33,589 nucleotides of DNA from an uncultured Lachnospiraceae bacterium (GTDB taxonomy: Bacteria; Bacillota; Clostridia; Lachnospirales; Lachnospiraceae): the NCBI GenBank assembly GCA_910579935.1, contig CAJTVQ010000044.1, positions 1-33,589 on the forward strand. Reading direction: 5' to 3'. Of this stretch, positions 1 to 7,422 are shown piece after piece. The notes below the pieces were generated by a model that made no database searches, had not been told where the DNA came from, and worked only from the letters and a program-made list of their open reading frames with translations. Made by a program: the position numbers and the translations under genes. How positions within the stretch are numbered: the stretch's first letter is position 1; each line of letters begins with the position of its first letter.

Positions 1-75
1 AGGAGAAAGAGAGTAGGTAAGGAAGTGGTATTCGGTTTTGAGGGCATGTCCTTCAAAGATAATGCAAATTGTTAA
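1..75 (+). CDS. 3' end of an unidentified CDS (partial)
   Basis: Frame 1 is open from the first base to a TAA at 73-75 and encodes 24 residues ending KDNANC. The stretch is basic at its N-terminal end (RRKRVGK). A hairpin terminator follows at 100-123, as expected at the end of a transcription unit. The fragment is too short to assign to a family. Confidence 0.4.
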   Translation, partial: RRKRVGKEVVFGFEGMSFKDNANC

Positions 76-99
76 ATAAATAAACAGAAATGGAAATAG

Positions 100-123
100 G
101 CTATCATTTATGGTAGCTTTTTT
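100..123 (+). terminator. Rho-independent terminator
   Basis: The arms GCTATC and GGTAGC pair around a 6-nt loop and are followed directly by six T. It would end the transcript of the partial upstream gene. Confidence 0.65.
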
Positions 124-204
124 GTTATAATTGTATTATAATTGGTTTATGGGTAGCGGATTGTGGAATAAAATAAAAAATTTGTATTATTTTTTATAAA
201 CATG

Positions 205-213
205 TGATATAAT
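205..213 (+). promoter_or_regulatory. Extended -10 promoter for the cheV-like gene
   Basis: TGATATAAT is an extended -10 element (TG at 205-206, TATAAT at 208-213) in AT-rich DNA. The best -35-like hexamer (TTGTAT, 182-187) is 20 bp upstream, so recognition probably relies on the extended -10. The predicted transcript start is near 220, about 50 nt before the gene. Confidence 0.5.
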
Positions 214-270
214 GGTTTTAGATTGCTACGCTTGTGGGAAATTACTAATAAATGTGTGAGGTGGACGAAA

Positions 271-1176
271 ATGGATACGAATATTCTGCTTGAAAATGGT
301 ACGAATGAGTTAGAAGTATTGGAATTTTTACTGGAAGGACAGCATTACGGAATTAATGTGGCTAAGATTAGAGAGATTATTACTTATCAGAATGTAACTC
401 CTGTACCGAATGCCCATCCCAGTATAGAAGGTATTTTTATGCCGAGAGATACGATGATCACGGCAATTAATTTAAGGAACTGCCTTCAGATGAGAGACTA
501 TGAGGAAAAGGAGAAAGCAACTTCTTTATTCATTATAACGAATTTTAATCAGTTGGATATTGCTTTTCATGTAGATTCGGTTTTGGGTATACATAGAGTT
601 TCCTGGAATCAGATCATTAAGCCGGGTTCTACGGTATCTACGAGTGAGGACGGGATTTCCACAGGTATTATTAAAATCGGCGGAGAACTGATTATTATTT
701 TGGATTTTGAGAAGATTGTGACAGACATTAATCCTGAAACAGGTTTGAAGATTTCAGAAATTGACGAATTGGGACAAAGAGCGCCGAGGGATATTGCAAT
801 CCTGATAGCAGAAGATTCACCATTGCTGAATAAACTGATTGTGGATTCCCTGAAACAGGCCGGTTATACGAATCTGATTCATACTGAGAATGGCCAGCAG
901 GCATATGATGTAATTACCCAGTGCAAGGAAGACGGGACGCTTAAGAAGCATGTACAATGCGTGATTACCGATATTGAGATGCCTGTGATGGATGGTCATC
1001 GTTTGACAAAATTAATTAAAGAAGATGAGGAAACAAAAGATATTCCCGTGGTAATCTTCTCATCGTTAGTAAATGATGAAATGAAGAGGAAAGGTGAATC
1101 TTTAGGTGCTGATGCTCAGCTTTCAAAACCGGAAATCGGTAATCTGGTTCATATTATTGATGGCTTGTTTCAGTAG
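271..1176 (+). CDS. cheV: CheV-type chemotaxis adaptor (CheW domain plus response-regulator receiver)
   Basis: The 301-residue protein has a CheW-like domain (about residues 10-160) followed by a receiver domain (about 175-300), the CheV arrangement. The receiver has its acidic pair E181/D182, phospho-acceptor D234 (TDIEMPVMDG) and conserved K286 (LSKPE). By family knowledge it couples chemoreceptors to CheA and adapts by being phosphorylated. The reading frame is open from an ATG at 223, but the ATG at 271 has a good ribosome site (GAGGTGG, 258-264), and 223 would lie almost on the predicted transcript start. The gene is monocistronic between its own promoter and a strong terminator. No other chemotaxis gene is visible nearby. 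Confidence 0.93.
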   Translation: MDTNILLENGTNELEVLEFLLEGQHYGINVAKIREIITYQNVTPVPNAHPSIEGIFMPRDTMITAINLRNCLQMRDYEEKEKATSLFIITNFNQLDIAFHVDSVLGIHRVSWNQIIKPGSTVSTSEDGISTGIIKIGGELIIILDFEKIVTDINPETGLKISEIDELGQRAPRDIAILIAEDSPLLNKLIVDSLKQAGYTNLIHTENGQQAYDVITQCKEDGTLKKHVQCVITDIEMPVMDGHRLTKLIKEDEETKDIPVVIFSSLVNDEMKRKGESLGADAQLSKPEIGNLVHIIDGLFQ

Positions 1177-1199
1177 GGATAGGTGAAAATAATTTTTAA

Positions 1200-1223
1200 A
1201 GCCGGGATATATTCCCGGCTTTT
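1200..1223 (+). terminator. Rho-independent terminator after cheV
   Basis: A GCCGGGA/TCCCGGC stem with a 5-nt loop (1201-1219) is extended by an A-T pair and followed by TTTT. It lies 24 nt after the cheV stop. Confidence 0.85.
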
Positions 1224-1260
1224 CATATCGAGGGCAGAATAAGGATTTTGAGGAATCGGA

Positions 1261-2070
1261 ATGGAAAATGAAATGGAAGCAGGAAAAAGGGAATTATTGT
1301 TAGGAAATCTGAATGACGCAGAGATGGTACTGGTCGGCATTGGAGAGGAATTTGGCGAAAAAGCGGGGGATTTTGAAAAGAGTGCAGAATATGCTGCTTT
1401 TTTGAGAAAAACAAATGGAGCGGAATCATTTCAGTGGATGGTTCCTTTTGTGGAAGAGATATATGTTAAGAATCATAAAGGTGACAAGACAGAGGACGCT
1501 TATAGGGTGTTGGAAGAGTTGCTGCAGGGAAAAAATTATTTTATTGTTTCGACAAGGACGGATGATTTTATTTATGATACCCTGTTAAGAAAAGACAGAA
1601 TAGTGACTCCATGCGGAGGATATCGTCTATGGCAGTGTATGCAGGGGTGCGGACAGCAGGTTTGTAAACGGGATAACCAGTTGTTAGAAAGAATAAGCGG
1701 TTTTTTAAATGCAGACGGCAGTGCGGAAGAGATAAAAGAGCCGTTATGTCCGGTATGCGGACAAGGAATGGTTCATAATAATATAAAAGTGCAGCGTTAT
1801 GTGGAAGAGGGCTATTTAGAGTCATGGGGAGATTACAAAAAATGGCTTCAAGGTACTGTAAATAAGAAATTATGCGTGTTGGAGTTAGGTGTGGGCATGA
1901 AATATCCAGGGGTGATCCGGTGGCCTTTTGAAAAGATGGTATTTTTTAATCAAAAATCCATTTTATTCCGTATACACAGCAAATTATACCAGATGACAGA
2001 GGAGATTAAGGGAAGAGGATATAAAATAGAAGAAAATCCAGTCGATTTTCTTACAAATAGGTTTGTCTAA
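1261..2070 (+). CDS. Sir2-fold protein lacking the sirtuin catalytic residues
   Basis: This 269-residue protein matches the layout of NAD-dependent sirtuins: an N-terminal nucleotide-binding-like stretch, a TRTDDF motif (98-103) where sirtuins have TQNID, a four-cysteine zinc ribbon (C126, C130, C163, C166), and a late LELGVG strand like the sirtuin GTS motif. Key residues differ. The N-terminal GAG-x-S motif reads LVGIGEEFG, the catalytic Asn is replaced by T100, and the position of the catalytic His (usually HG before the ribbon) is C118 (PCGG). It probably keeps the fold and zinc site but is unlikely to be an ordinary deacylase. A partial ribosome site (AGGAA) precedes ATG 1261; an in-frame ATG at 1273 is possible. 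Family assignment is moderate and function is unknown. Confidence 0.7.
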   Translation: MENEMEAGKRELLLGNLNDAEMVLVGIGEEFGEKAGDFEKSAEYAAFLRKTNGAESFQWMVPFVEEIYVKNHKGDKTEDAYRVLEELLQGKNYFIVSTRTDDFIYDTLLRKDRIVTPCGGYRLWQCMQGCGQQVCKRDNQLLERISGFLNADGSAEEIKEPLCPVCGQGMVHNNIKVQRYVEEGYLESWGDYKKWLQGTVNKKLCVLELGVGMKYPGVIRWPFEKMVFFNQKSILFRIHSKLYQMTEEIKGRGYKIEENPVDFLTNRFV

Positions 2071-2131
2071 TGGAAACATATATGGTAAACTAAAAGAGTT
2101 GATAATAATATATAGAATGTGAGGGTATTTC

Positions 2132-4303
2132 ATGAGTTCAGATGAAGAATATTTAGATGATTTACTGAAATCTATGGTAGAGGATGAAGAAAGAGCCGAT
2201 GATACAAATATAGAGGGGAATCTGCTGGAGGAAGCGGACGGAGAATCTCTTTCTATGGATGATTTGGGGCTTGCGATAGAGGACACGGATGACATGACCG
2301 CGGTAGAGAGCGGGTTCCCGGCTATTGACGATTTATTGAATGAAAATTCTGAAGAGTCAGAAATAACACAAGAGGTATTGGATTCCGACGATAGCATAAT
2401 GAATGATTTCGCAATTGAAGATACGGGAGCGGAAGAGGAAGCGTCTGTTGATTTCGCAATCGAGGATATGGGAGCGGAGGAAGAAGCGCCTGTTGATTTT
2501 GCAATTGAGGATATGGGAGCGGAAGAGGAAGCGCCTGTTGATTTTGCGATCGAGGATATAGGAGCGGAAGAGGAAGCGCCTGTTGACTTTGCGATCGAAG
2601 ATATAGGAGCGGAGGAAGAAGCGCCTGTTGACTTTGCAATCGAAGATATAGGAGCAGAGGAAGAAGTATATACTGAGGATATACCATCGGAAGAAGAAAT
2701 AGATGATTTTGCCATTGAAGATTTTGGAGTAGTTGAACCGGAAGCGGACGGACAGGGGATAAATGAAGCTTCAATTTCGGATGACGAAGTAGACGCCATG
2801 TTTGCAGCGGCTGATGCAGCAGCCATGGAAGAGGAAACGGCAATTGAGATAAATACCGAAGAGGATATGCTCGCTTTATTGGATAGTATGTCTAATGAAA
2901 TTGAAGCGGAGAATGCGGCGGCAGAACAGGCTGCAGCTATGGCTGAAGAGAATACTTTGTCCGGGGAAGAAGAAGAGAGCGAAACAGGAAAGAAGAAAAA
3001 GAAGAAGCTTTTCGGCGGGAAAAAGAAAGAAGAGAAGGAACTGGCCGGAGAAGAAGGAGATAATCAGGAAGAGACTGATAAAAAACCGAATTTCTTTACA
3101 AAATTTATTGCTTTTCTGACGGAGTCAGATGATGAAGATGAGGATGAATTGAAAGAAGGACTGGAACCTTCGGATGAAAATAAGAGTATTTTAGAGGAAT
3201 TAGATAAAGAGGATAAGAAAAAGAAGAAAAAGAAAGGGAAGAAAGGAAAAGGCGAAAGCGAGGGCGAAGAGGGAGAAGAGTCCGGCAAAAAGAAAGAAAA
3301 GAAGAAAAAGGAGAAAAAGGAGAAAAAAGAGAAGAAAGCTGCCGCCGATACATTAGAAACGGAGCCGGAGAAGCTTTCGAAGAGAATTTCCAAAAAAAGT
3401 ATTGCCGTTATTGCAGGATTAGGTTTGACGCTTACAGCGATGATCATAGTATTCTGTAGTATTGTTCCGATGTTTTTTGATAAAAAGGCGGCAAGAGATG
3501 CATATTATCAGGCAGATTATAAAAAGTCCTACGAATTGTTATATAATAAGAAGCTGGACAGCAGTGATACGATCATATATAATCAGTCCAAAATTATAGT
3601 GGAAATGAGCCGTAAACTGGAGGCTTATCATAATTATCTTGCCATAGGGGATGAGGTTCGTGCTTTGGATGCCCTTATGATAGGCGTACAGAAATATCCG
3701 GATCTTATGCTGGAAGCTGAGGAATATCATGTAACGCAGGAAGTAGATGCGATTTATGAGACAATGCTGAATATCCTGAATGATAAATATGAGATTCCGG
3801 AACATTTGGCAAAAGTTATTATTGATTATGATGATCTGACTTATACAAGAAAGTTAGAATCTGTTGTTAATGGTACTCCTTTTGAAAATCCTAATGCGAT
3901 AGACTGGAACGGATCGGATGTTCTTTCTGAAGAGCAGGATTTTTATGAGGATACCGCACCGGATAACGTTTTGGAGAACCAGACAGAAACTACGGAAAAC
4001 AATGGGGAAAACGAACCGGCAGATACAGCTTTGCTGGATGGCACGACAGATTCGTCAGAAAACCCTCCGGCAGATACAGCAGAGGAAAATCCGGTACTAG
4101 AGAGTACGGAGGCAGAGCAGACTGCCGGAACGGATACAAATGCTGAGGTTACTTACATACCGGAAGAACCTGTTTCAACAGATACTGCAGTACCGGAAGA
4201 TAATGCCGGTTCGGCAGGAGAGACAGAAACGCCTTCCGGCGGTCAGGGTAAAATGATTCAGGGAGTGCGCCAGCCGATAGATGTTCAGATACATGGAAAT
4301 TGA
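2132..4303 (+). CDS. Acidic repeat protein with Lys-rich tracts, one membrane segment and a C-terminal extracytoplasmic domain
   Basis: I do not recognise a family for this 723-residue protein. Residues 1-280 are very acidic and contain six tandem 15-residue repeats of the form DFAIEDxGAEEEAPV (92-181). Residues about 280-410 alternate poly-Lys and Glu-rich tracts. One hydrophobic helix spans about 424-449. The C-terminal half begins with a helical segment (about 450-570) that could be TPR-like, and ends in a Thr/Glu/Pro-rich low-complexity tail. The topology suggests a cytoplasmic charged arm and an outer globular domain. A GAGG ribosome site precedes ATG 2132. It follows the Sir2-like gene by 61 bp in the same direction, so the two may be co-transcribed. 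A scaffold or envelope role is only a guess. Confidence 0.8.
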   Translation: MSSDEEYLDDLLKSMVEDEERADDTNIEGNLLEEADGESLSMDDLGLAIEDTDDMTAVESGFPAIDDLLNENSEESEITQEVLDSDDSIMNDFAIEDTGAEEEASVDFAIEDMGAEEEAPVDFAIEDMGAEEEAPVDFAIEDIGAEEEAPVDFAIEDIGAEEEAPVDFAIEDIGAEEEVYTEDIPSEEEIDDFAIEDFGVVEPEADGQGINEASISDDEVDAMFAAADAAAMEEETAIEINTEEDMLALLDSMSNEIEAENAAAEQAAAMAEENTLSGEEEESETGKKKKKKLFGGKKKEEKELAGEEGDNQEETDKKPNFFTKFIAFLTESDDEDEDELKEGLEPSDENKSILEELDKEDKKKKKKKGKKGKGESEGEEGEESGKKKEKKKKEKKEKKEKKAAADTLETEPEKLSKRISKKSIAVIAGLGLTLTAMIIVFCSIVPMFFDKKAARDAYYQADYKKSYELLYNKKLDSSDTIIYNQSKIIVEMSRKLEAYHNYLAIGDEVRALDALMIGVQKYPDLMLEAEEYHVTQEVDAIYETMLNILNDKYEIPEHLAKVIIDYDDLTYTRKLESVVNGTPFENPNAIDWNGSDVLSEEQDFYEDTAPDNVLENQTETTENNGENEPADTALLDGTTDSSENPPADTAEENPVLESTEAEQTAGTDTNAEVTYIPEEPVSTDTAVPEDNAGSAGETETPSGGQGKMIQGVRQPIDVQIHGN
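2405..2674 (+). repeat. Six 45-bp in-frame tandem repeats
   Basis: Units start at 2405, 2450, 2495, 2540, 2585 and 2630. Each encodes a 15-residue DFAIED-type acidic unit, and the sixth is degenerate at its 3' end. A further partial DFAIED copy lies near 2705. Units differ mainly at synonymous sites, so they are not all recent copies. Slippage could change copy number without breaking the frame. Confidence 0.92.
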
Positions 4304-4329
4304 CAGAATGGTGAATGGTATAGTATTGT
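4300..4329 (+). promoter_or_regulatory. Likely hisH promoter
   Basis: A consensus -35 TTGACA (4300-4305) overlaps the stop codon of the upstream gene. The best -10 is TATTGT (4324-4329) at 18-bp spacing; TAGTAT at 15 bp is the alternative. It would give a leader of roughly 90 nt before hisH. Confidence 0.45.
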
Positions 4330-4427
4330 GGTCGGGTACTGATCATACGGGAATGTATACAATTGCTGTACCAGGGAATGAGATAGCAGATGACGTTCCA
4401 TAAAGGGACAGCGGAGAGTGGCGGCAT

Positions 4428-5033
4428 ATGACAGCGATTATTGATTATGATGCAGGAAATATCAGGAGTGTGGAAAAAGCGCTTCAGTTTCTTGGCGAGG
4501 AAGTATGTGTAACAAGGGACAGAGAGCGGATATTTGAAGCGGACAGGGTGATTCTTCCGGGGGTCGGTGCGTTCGGAGATGCGATGGAAAAAATAAGGGG
4601 ATACGGGCTGGAGGAAGTCATTCGTGAGGTAACAGACAGGGGAACACCTTTTTTAGGTATCTGTCTGGGTCTGCAGTTATTATTTGAGCACAGCGATGAA
4701 AGCGACGGGGTGAAAGGGCTTGGAATTTTGGAAGGAGAGATTCTCCGGATACCGGATATGGAAGGGGTTAAAGTACCCCAAATCGGATGGAATTCGCTGA
4801 AATATCCTAATAAAGGAAGATTGTTTGCAGGTGTGCCGGAGGATTCTTATGTGTATTTTGTACATTCCTATTATCTGAAAGCGAAGGATAAGGGCATTGT
4901 GACTGCAACTACGGAATACAGTACGGAAATTCATGCTTCTGTGGAAAAGGGAAATGTATTTGCCTGTCAGTTTCATCCGGAGAAGAGTTCGGATGCAGGA
5001 CTGGCGCTGTTAAGGAATTTCATTCGGATTTAA
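4428..5033 (+). CDS. hisH: Imidazole glycerol phosphate synthase, glutaminase subunit HisH
   Basis: HisH hydrolyses glutamine and passes ammonia to HisF for step five of histidine synthesis. The 201-residue protein has the class I amidotransferase triad: nucleophile C79 in GICLGLQ, and H183 and E185 in FHPEKS. The N-terminal IDYDAGN motif and the GVGAFGDAM segment are typical. Length is normal. hisF starts 16 bp downstream, so the two subunits are made from one message. The rest of the his pathway is not in the window. Confidence 0.97.
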   Translation: MTAIIDYDAGNIRSVEKALQFLGEEVCVTRDRERIFEADRVILPGVGAFGDAMEKIRGYGLEEVIREVTDRGTPFLGICLGLQLLFEHSDESDGVKGLGILEGEILRIPDMEGVKVPQIGWNSLKYPNKGRLFAGVPEDSYVYFVHSYYLKAKDKGIVTATTEYSTEIHASVEKGNVFACQFHPEKSSDAGLALLRNFIRI

Positions 5034-5049
5034 AGGGAGGGAGAACAGG

Positions 5050-5811
5050 ATGCATACAAAGAGGATCATCCCTTGTCTGGATGTACACAATGCAAGAGTG
5101 GTGAAGGGCGTTAATTTTGTAAATCTGCAGGATGCCGGAGATCCGGTGGAAATAGCGTCGGCATATGATAAGGCAGGAGCGGATGAGCTTGTTTTTCTGG
5201 ATATTACCGCATCTTCGGATGCAAGGGCAACGGTAGTGGATATGGTACGGAGAGTTGCCGAAAAGGTTTTTATTCCTTTTACGGTAGGCGGAGGAATCCG
5301 CACGGTAGAAGACTTCAGGGTGATTTTGCGTGAAGGTGCGGATAAGGTTGCCATTAATTCTTCGGCAATCAATCATCCCGAGCTGATTCGTGAGGCGGCG
5401 GATAAATTCGGAAGTCAGTGTGTGGTAGTGGCGATAGATGCAAAGCGCAGGCCGGATGGTTCCGGCTGGAATATTTATAAAAACGGCGGAAGAATTGATG
5501 TGGGGATAGATGCGGTGGAGTGGGCAATGAAGGCAGACAGGCTGGGAGCGGGGGAAATCCTTCTTACCAGTATGGACTGTGACGGAACGAAAGCAGGTTA
5601 CGATATCGGACTAACAAAGCAGGTTGCAGAGAAGGTATCGATTCCCGTCATTGCATCCGGCGGTGCCGGAAATTGTGAGCATTTTTATGATGCTTTGACA
5701 GAGGGAAAGGCGGATGCGGCGTTGGCCGCTTCCCTGTTCCATTATAAAGAACTGGAGATAAACGAGGTAAAGGATTATCTGAAATCGCGGGATGTACCGG
5801 TTAGACGATAA
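5050..5811 (+). CDS. hisF: Imidazole glycerol phosphate synthase, cyclase subunit HisF
   Basis: HisF is a (beta/alpha)8 barrel that uses ammonia from HisH to turn PRFAR into imidazole glycerol phosphate and AICAR. The 253-residue protein has the catalytic aspartates D11 (PCLDV) and D130 (AIDAK), plus the phosphate-binding loops TVGGGIR and ASGGAG. Length is normal. A strong GGGAGGG ribosome site precedes ATG 5050, and ung follows after 18 bp. Confidence 0.98.
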   Translation: MHTKRIIPCLDVHNARVVKGVNFVNLQDAGDPVEIASAYDKAGADELVFLDITASSDARATVVDMVRRVAEKVFIPFTVGGGIRTVEDFRVILREGADKVAINSSAINHPELIREAADKFGSQCVVVAIDAKRRPDGSGWNIYKNGGRIDVGIDAVEWAMKADRLGAGEILLTSMDCDGTKAGYDIGLTKQVAEKVSIPVIASGGAGNCEHFYDALTEGKADAALAASLFHYKELEINEVKDYLKSRDVPVRR

Positions 5812-5829
5812 GAGAAAGGATGCTTTTCC

Positions 5830-6507
5830 ATGGCTATGATACAGAACGATTGGCTGGATGCTTTAAAGCCGGAATTTTCTAAGCCGTATTACAGAAAGTT
5901 ATTCCAATTTGTACAGGAAGAATACGGCAGGGTGGTGGTTTATCCGCCTGCAGATGATATTTTTAATGCGTTTCATTTTACGCCTTTAAGCAAAGTAAAG
6001 GTACTTTTACTGGGACAGGATCCGTATCATAACGTAAATCAGGCACATGGGCTGAGTTTTTCGGTGCTTCCTGAACAGAAGGAGATTCCGCCGTCTTTGC
6101 AGAATATCTATCAGGAACTGAGGGATGATTTAGGTTGTTATATACCAAATAACGGATATCTGAAGAAATGGGCTGACCAGGGGGTGCTGCTGCTGAATAC
6201 CGTGCTTACAGTGAGGGCGCATCAGGCGAATTCCCATCAGAATAAAGGATGGGAGCAGTTTACGGATGCAGTGATAGAAGCGGTAAATGCACAGGAACGG
6301 CCGATTGTATATTTTTTGTGGGGCAAACCGGCACAGAGCAAAATGCCGATGCTGACGAATCCAAAGCATTTGATTTTGAAAGCGCCTCATCCAAGTCCGT
6401 TGTCCGCTTATCGGGGATTTTTCGGATGCAGACATTTCAGCGCGGCGAATGATTTTTTGAAACAGAACGGAGTGGAGCCGGTAGACTGGCAGATTGAGAA
6501 TATATAA
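5830..6507 (+). CDS. ung: Uracil-DNA glycosylase, family 1
   Basis: Ung removes uracil from DNA to start base excision repair. The 225-residue protein carries the water-activating motif GQDPYH (D64) and the C-terminal HPSPLS loop (H187), both diagnostic of family 1. It is the last gene of a tight hisH-hisF-ung run and is followed by a terminator. A purine-rich site (GAGAAAGGA) precedes ATG 5830; an in-frame ATG two codons later cannot be excluded. Confidence 0.97.
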   Translation: MAMIQNDWLDALKPEFSKPYYRKLFQFVQEEYGRVVVYPPADDIFNAFHFTPLSKVKVLLLGQDPYHNVNQAHGLSFSVLPEQKEIPPSLQNIYQELRDDLGCYIPNNGYLKKWADQGVLLLNTVLTVRAHQANSHQNKGWEQFTDAVIEAVNAQERPIVYFLWGKPAQSKMPMLTNPKHLILKAPHPSPLSAYRGFFGCRHFSAANDFLKQNGVEPVDWQIENI

Positions 6508-6517
6508 TATAACAGGA

Positions 6518-6552
6518 ACGGAAGGGAAAAACAAATACCCTTCTGTTTTTTT
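6518..6552 (+). terminator. Rho-independent terminator after ung
   Basis: ACGGAAGGG (6518-6526) pairs with CCCTTCTGT (6538-6546) and runs into a seven-T tract. It closes the hisH-hisF-ung unit. Confidence 0.8.
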
Positions 6553-6623
6553 GCCAACGGAAATCAAATTTTGGCTTTTATCTGCTGCAGTTCTGCCGTG
6601 GTTTGATTTCTGTAAAAAAACAG

Positions 6624-6652
6624 TTGACAAATAAGGAAAGAAGAAATATAGT
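6624..6652 (+). promoter_or_regulatory. Sigma-A-type promoter for the trmB-like/lysA operon
   Basis: A perfect -35 TTGACA (6624-6629) and a -10 TATAGT (6647-6652) are separated by 17 bp. This is one of the best promoter matches in the window and lies 35 bp before the first gene. Confidence 0.8.
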
Positions 6653-6687
6653 AGTTCTGTAAAGGAATACTAATGAGAGACGGTTAG

Positions 6688-7422
6688 TTGGGGGATGGTG
6701 CAGGAGAAATGGATGTATTGGAAAAATTGATGGAGTTCGGAATGACACGTCAGGAAGCTTCGTTGTATATCTGTCTGTATCAGGGGGGAGAACTGACGGG
6801 GTATGAGGTGGCCAAGCAGACAGGTATATCCCGCTCTAATGTATATGGAGGATTGTCCGAGCTGGTGGATATCGGCGCTGCCCATCGGATAGAAGGGAGT
6901 CCCAGCAGGTATGTGGCGGTTGCGGTAGAGGAGTTCTGCGGGAATAAAATAAGGGCATTGATGAAAGAAAAAGAGTGGCTGGCCAAGAATATGCCGGCAA
7001 TGGAAGAACTGTCAGAGGGATATATAACGATTGACGGAGCCATGAATATCCGGAATAAGATCATCAATATGCTGAAGGGAGCGGAACAGAGGATATATCT
7101 TTCGGCGCCGGAGAGTTTCATCAGGGAAATAAAGTATGAGCTGGAGGCGGCAGTTGCGCGCCGGATCAAGCTGGTACTGGTTACCGACCAGGATACGGGA
7201 ATAGAAAATGCGATACAGTATCTTACGGATAAGAAGGAGGAACAGATCCGGCTGATCATAGATTCCGTCTATGTCCTGACAGGAGATATCGGAGGGAAGA
7301 AGACGGATACTTGTCTGTATTCCGGACAGAAGAATTTTGTAAATGTTTTTAAGGAAGCATTAAGAAATGAGATTAAGTTAATAGAATTGACAAGAGGAGA
7401 AAAAGAGGATGAGCAACAGTAG
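6688..7422 (+). CDS. TrmB-family transcriptional regulator
   Basis: The 244-residue protein starts with a TrmB-type winged helix (about residues 8-75: a FGMTRQEAS segment, then the recognition-helix region SRSNVYGGL), followed by a ligand-binding-like region. TrmB proteins sense small molecules. The TTG at 6688 gives the longest form with a GAGAG-like site upstream. The ATG at 6709 (MDVLEK) looks more like family N-termini, but its AGGAGA site is only 1 nt away, so the start is uncertain. The 3' end overlaps the decarboxylase gene by 14 nt, so the two are translationally coupled and it probably controls its own operon. Confidence 0.85.
   Translation: MGDGAGEMDVLEKLMEFGMTRQEASLYICLYQGGELTGYEVAKQTGISRSNVYGGLSELVDIGAAHRIEGSPSRYVAVAVEEFCGNKIRALMKEKEWLAKNMPAMEELSEGYITIDGAMNIRNKIINMLKGAEQRIYLSAPESFIREIKYELEAAVARRIKLVLVTDQDTGIENAIQYLTDKKEEQIRLIIDSVYVLTGDIGGKKTDTCLYSGQKNFVNVFKEALRNEIKLIELTRGEKEDEQQ

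Noticed and set aside
2405..2674. Regularly spaced repeats that could suggest a CRISPR array
   Set aside because: The 45-bp units are contiguous with no spacers, stay in frame and encode an acidic protein repeat.
1984..3447. Long minus-strand ORFs opposite the repeat protein
   Set aside because: They are shadows of the biased codons of the acidic and Lys-rich gene, giving poly-Ser and poly-Phe products without ribosome sites.
4308..4403. A 31-codon ORF between the repeat protein and hisH
   Set aside because: Its ATG lies upstream of the predicted transcript start of the TTGACA promoter, it has no ribosome site, and the product resembles nothing known.
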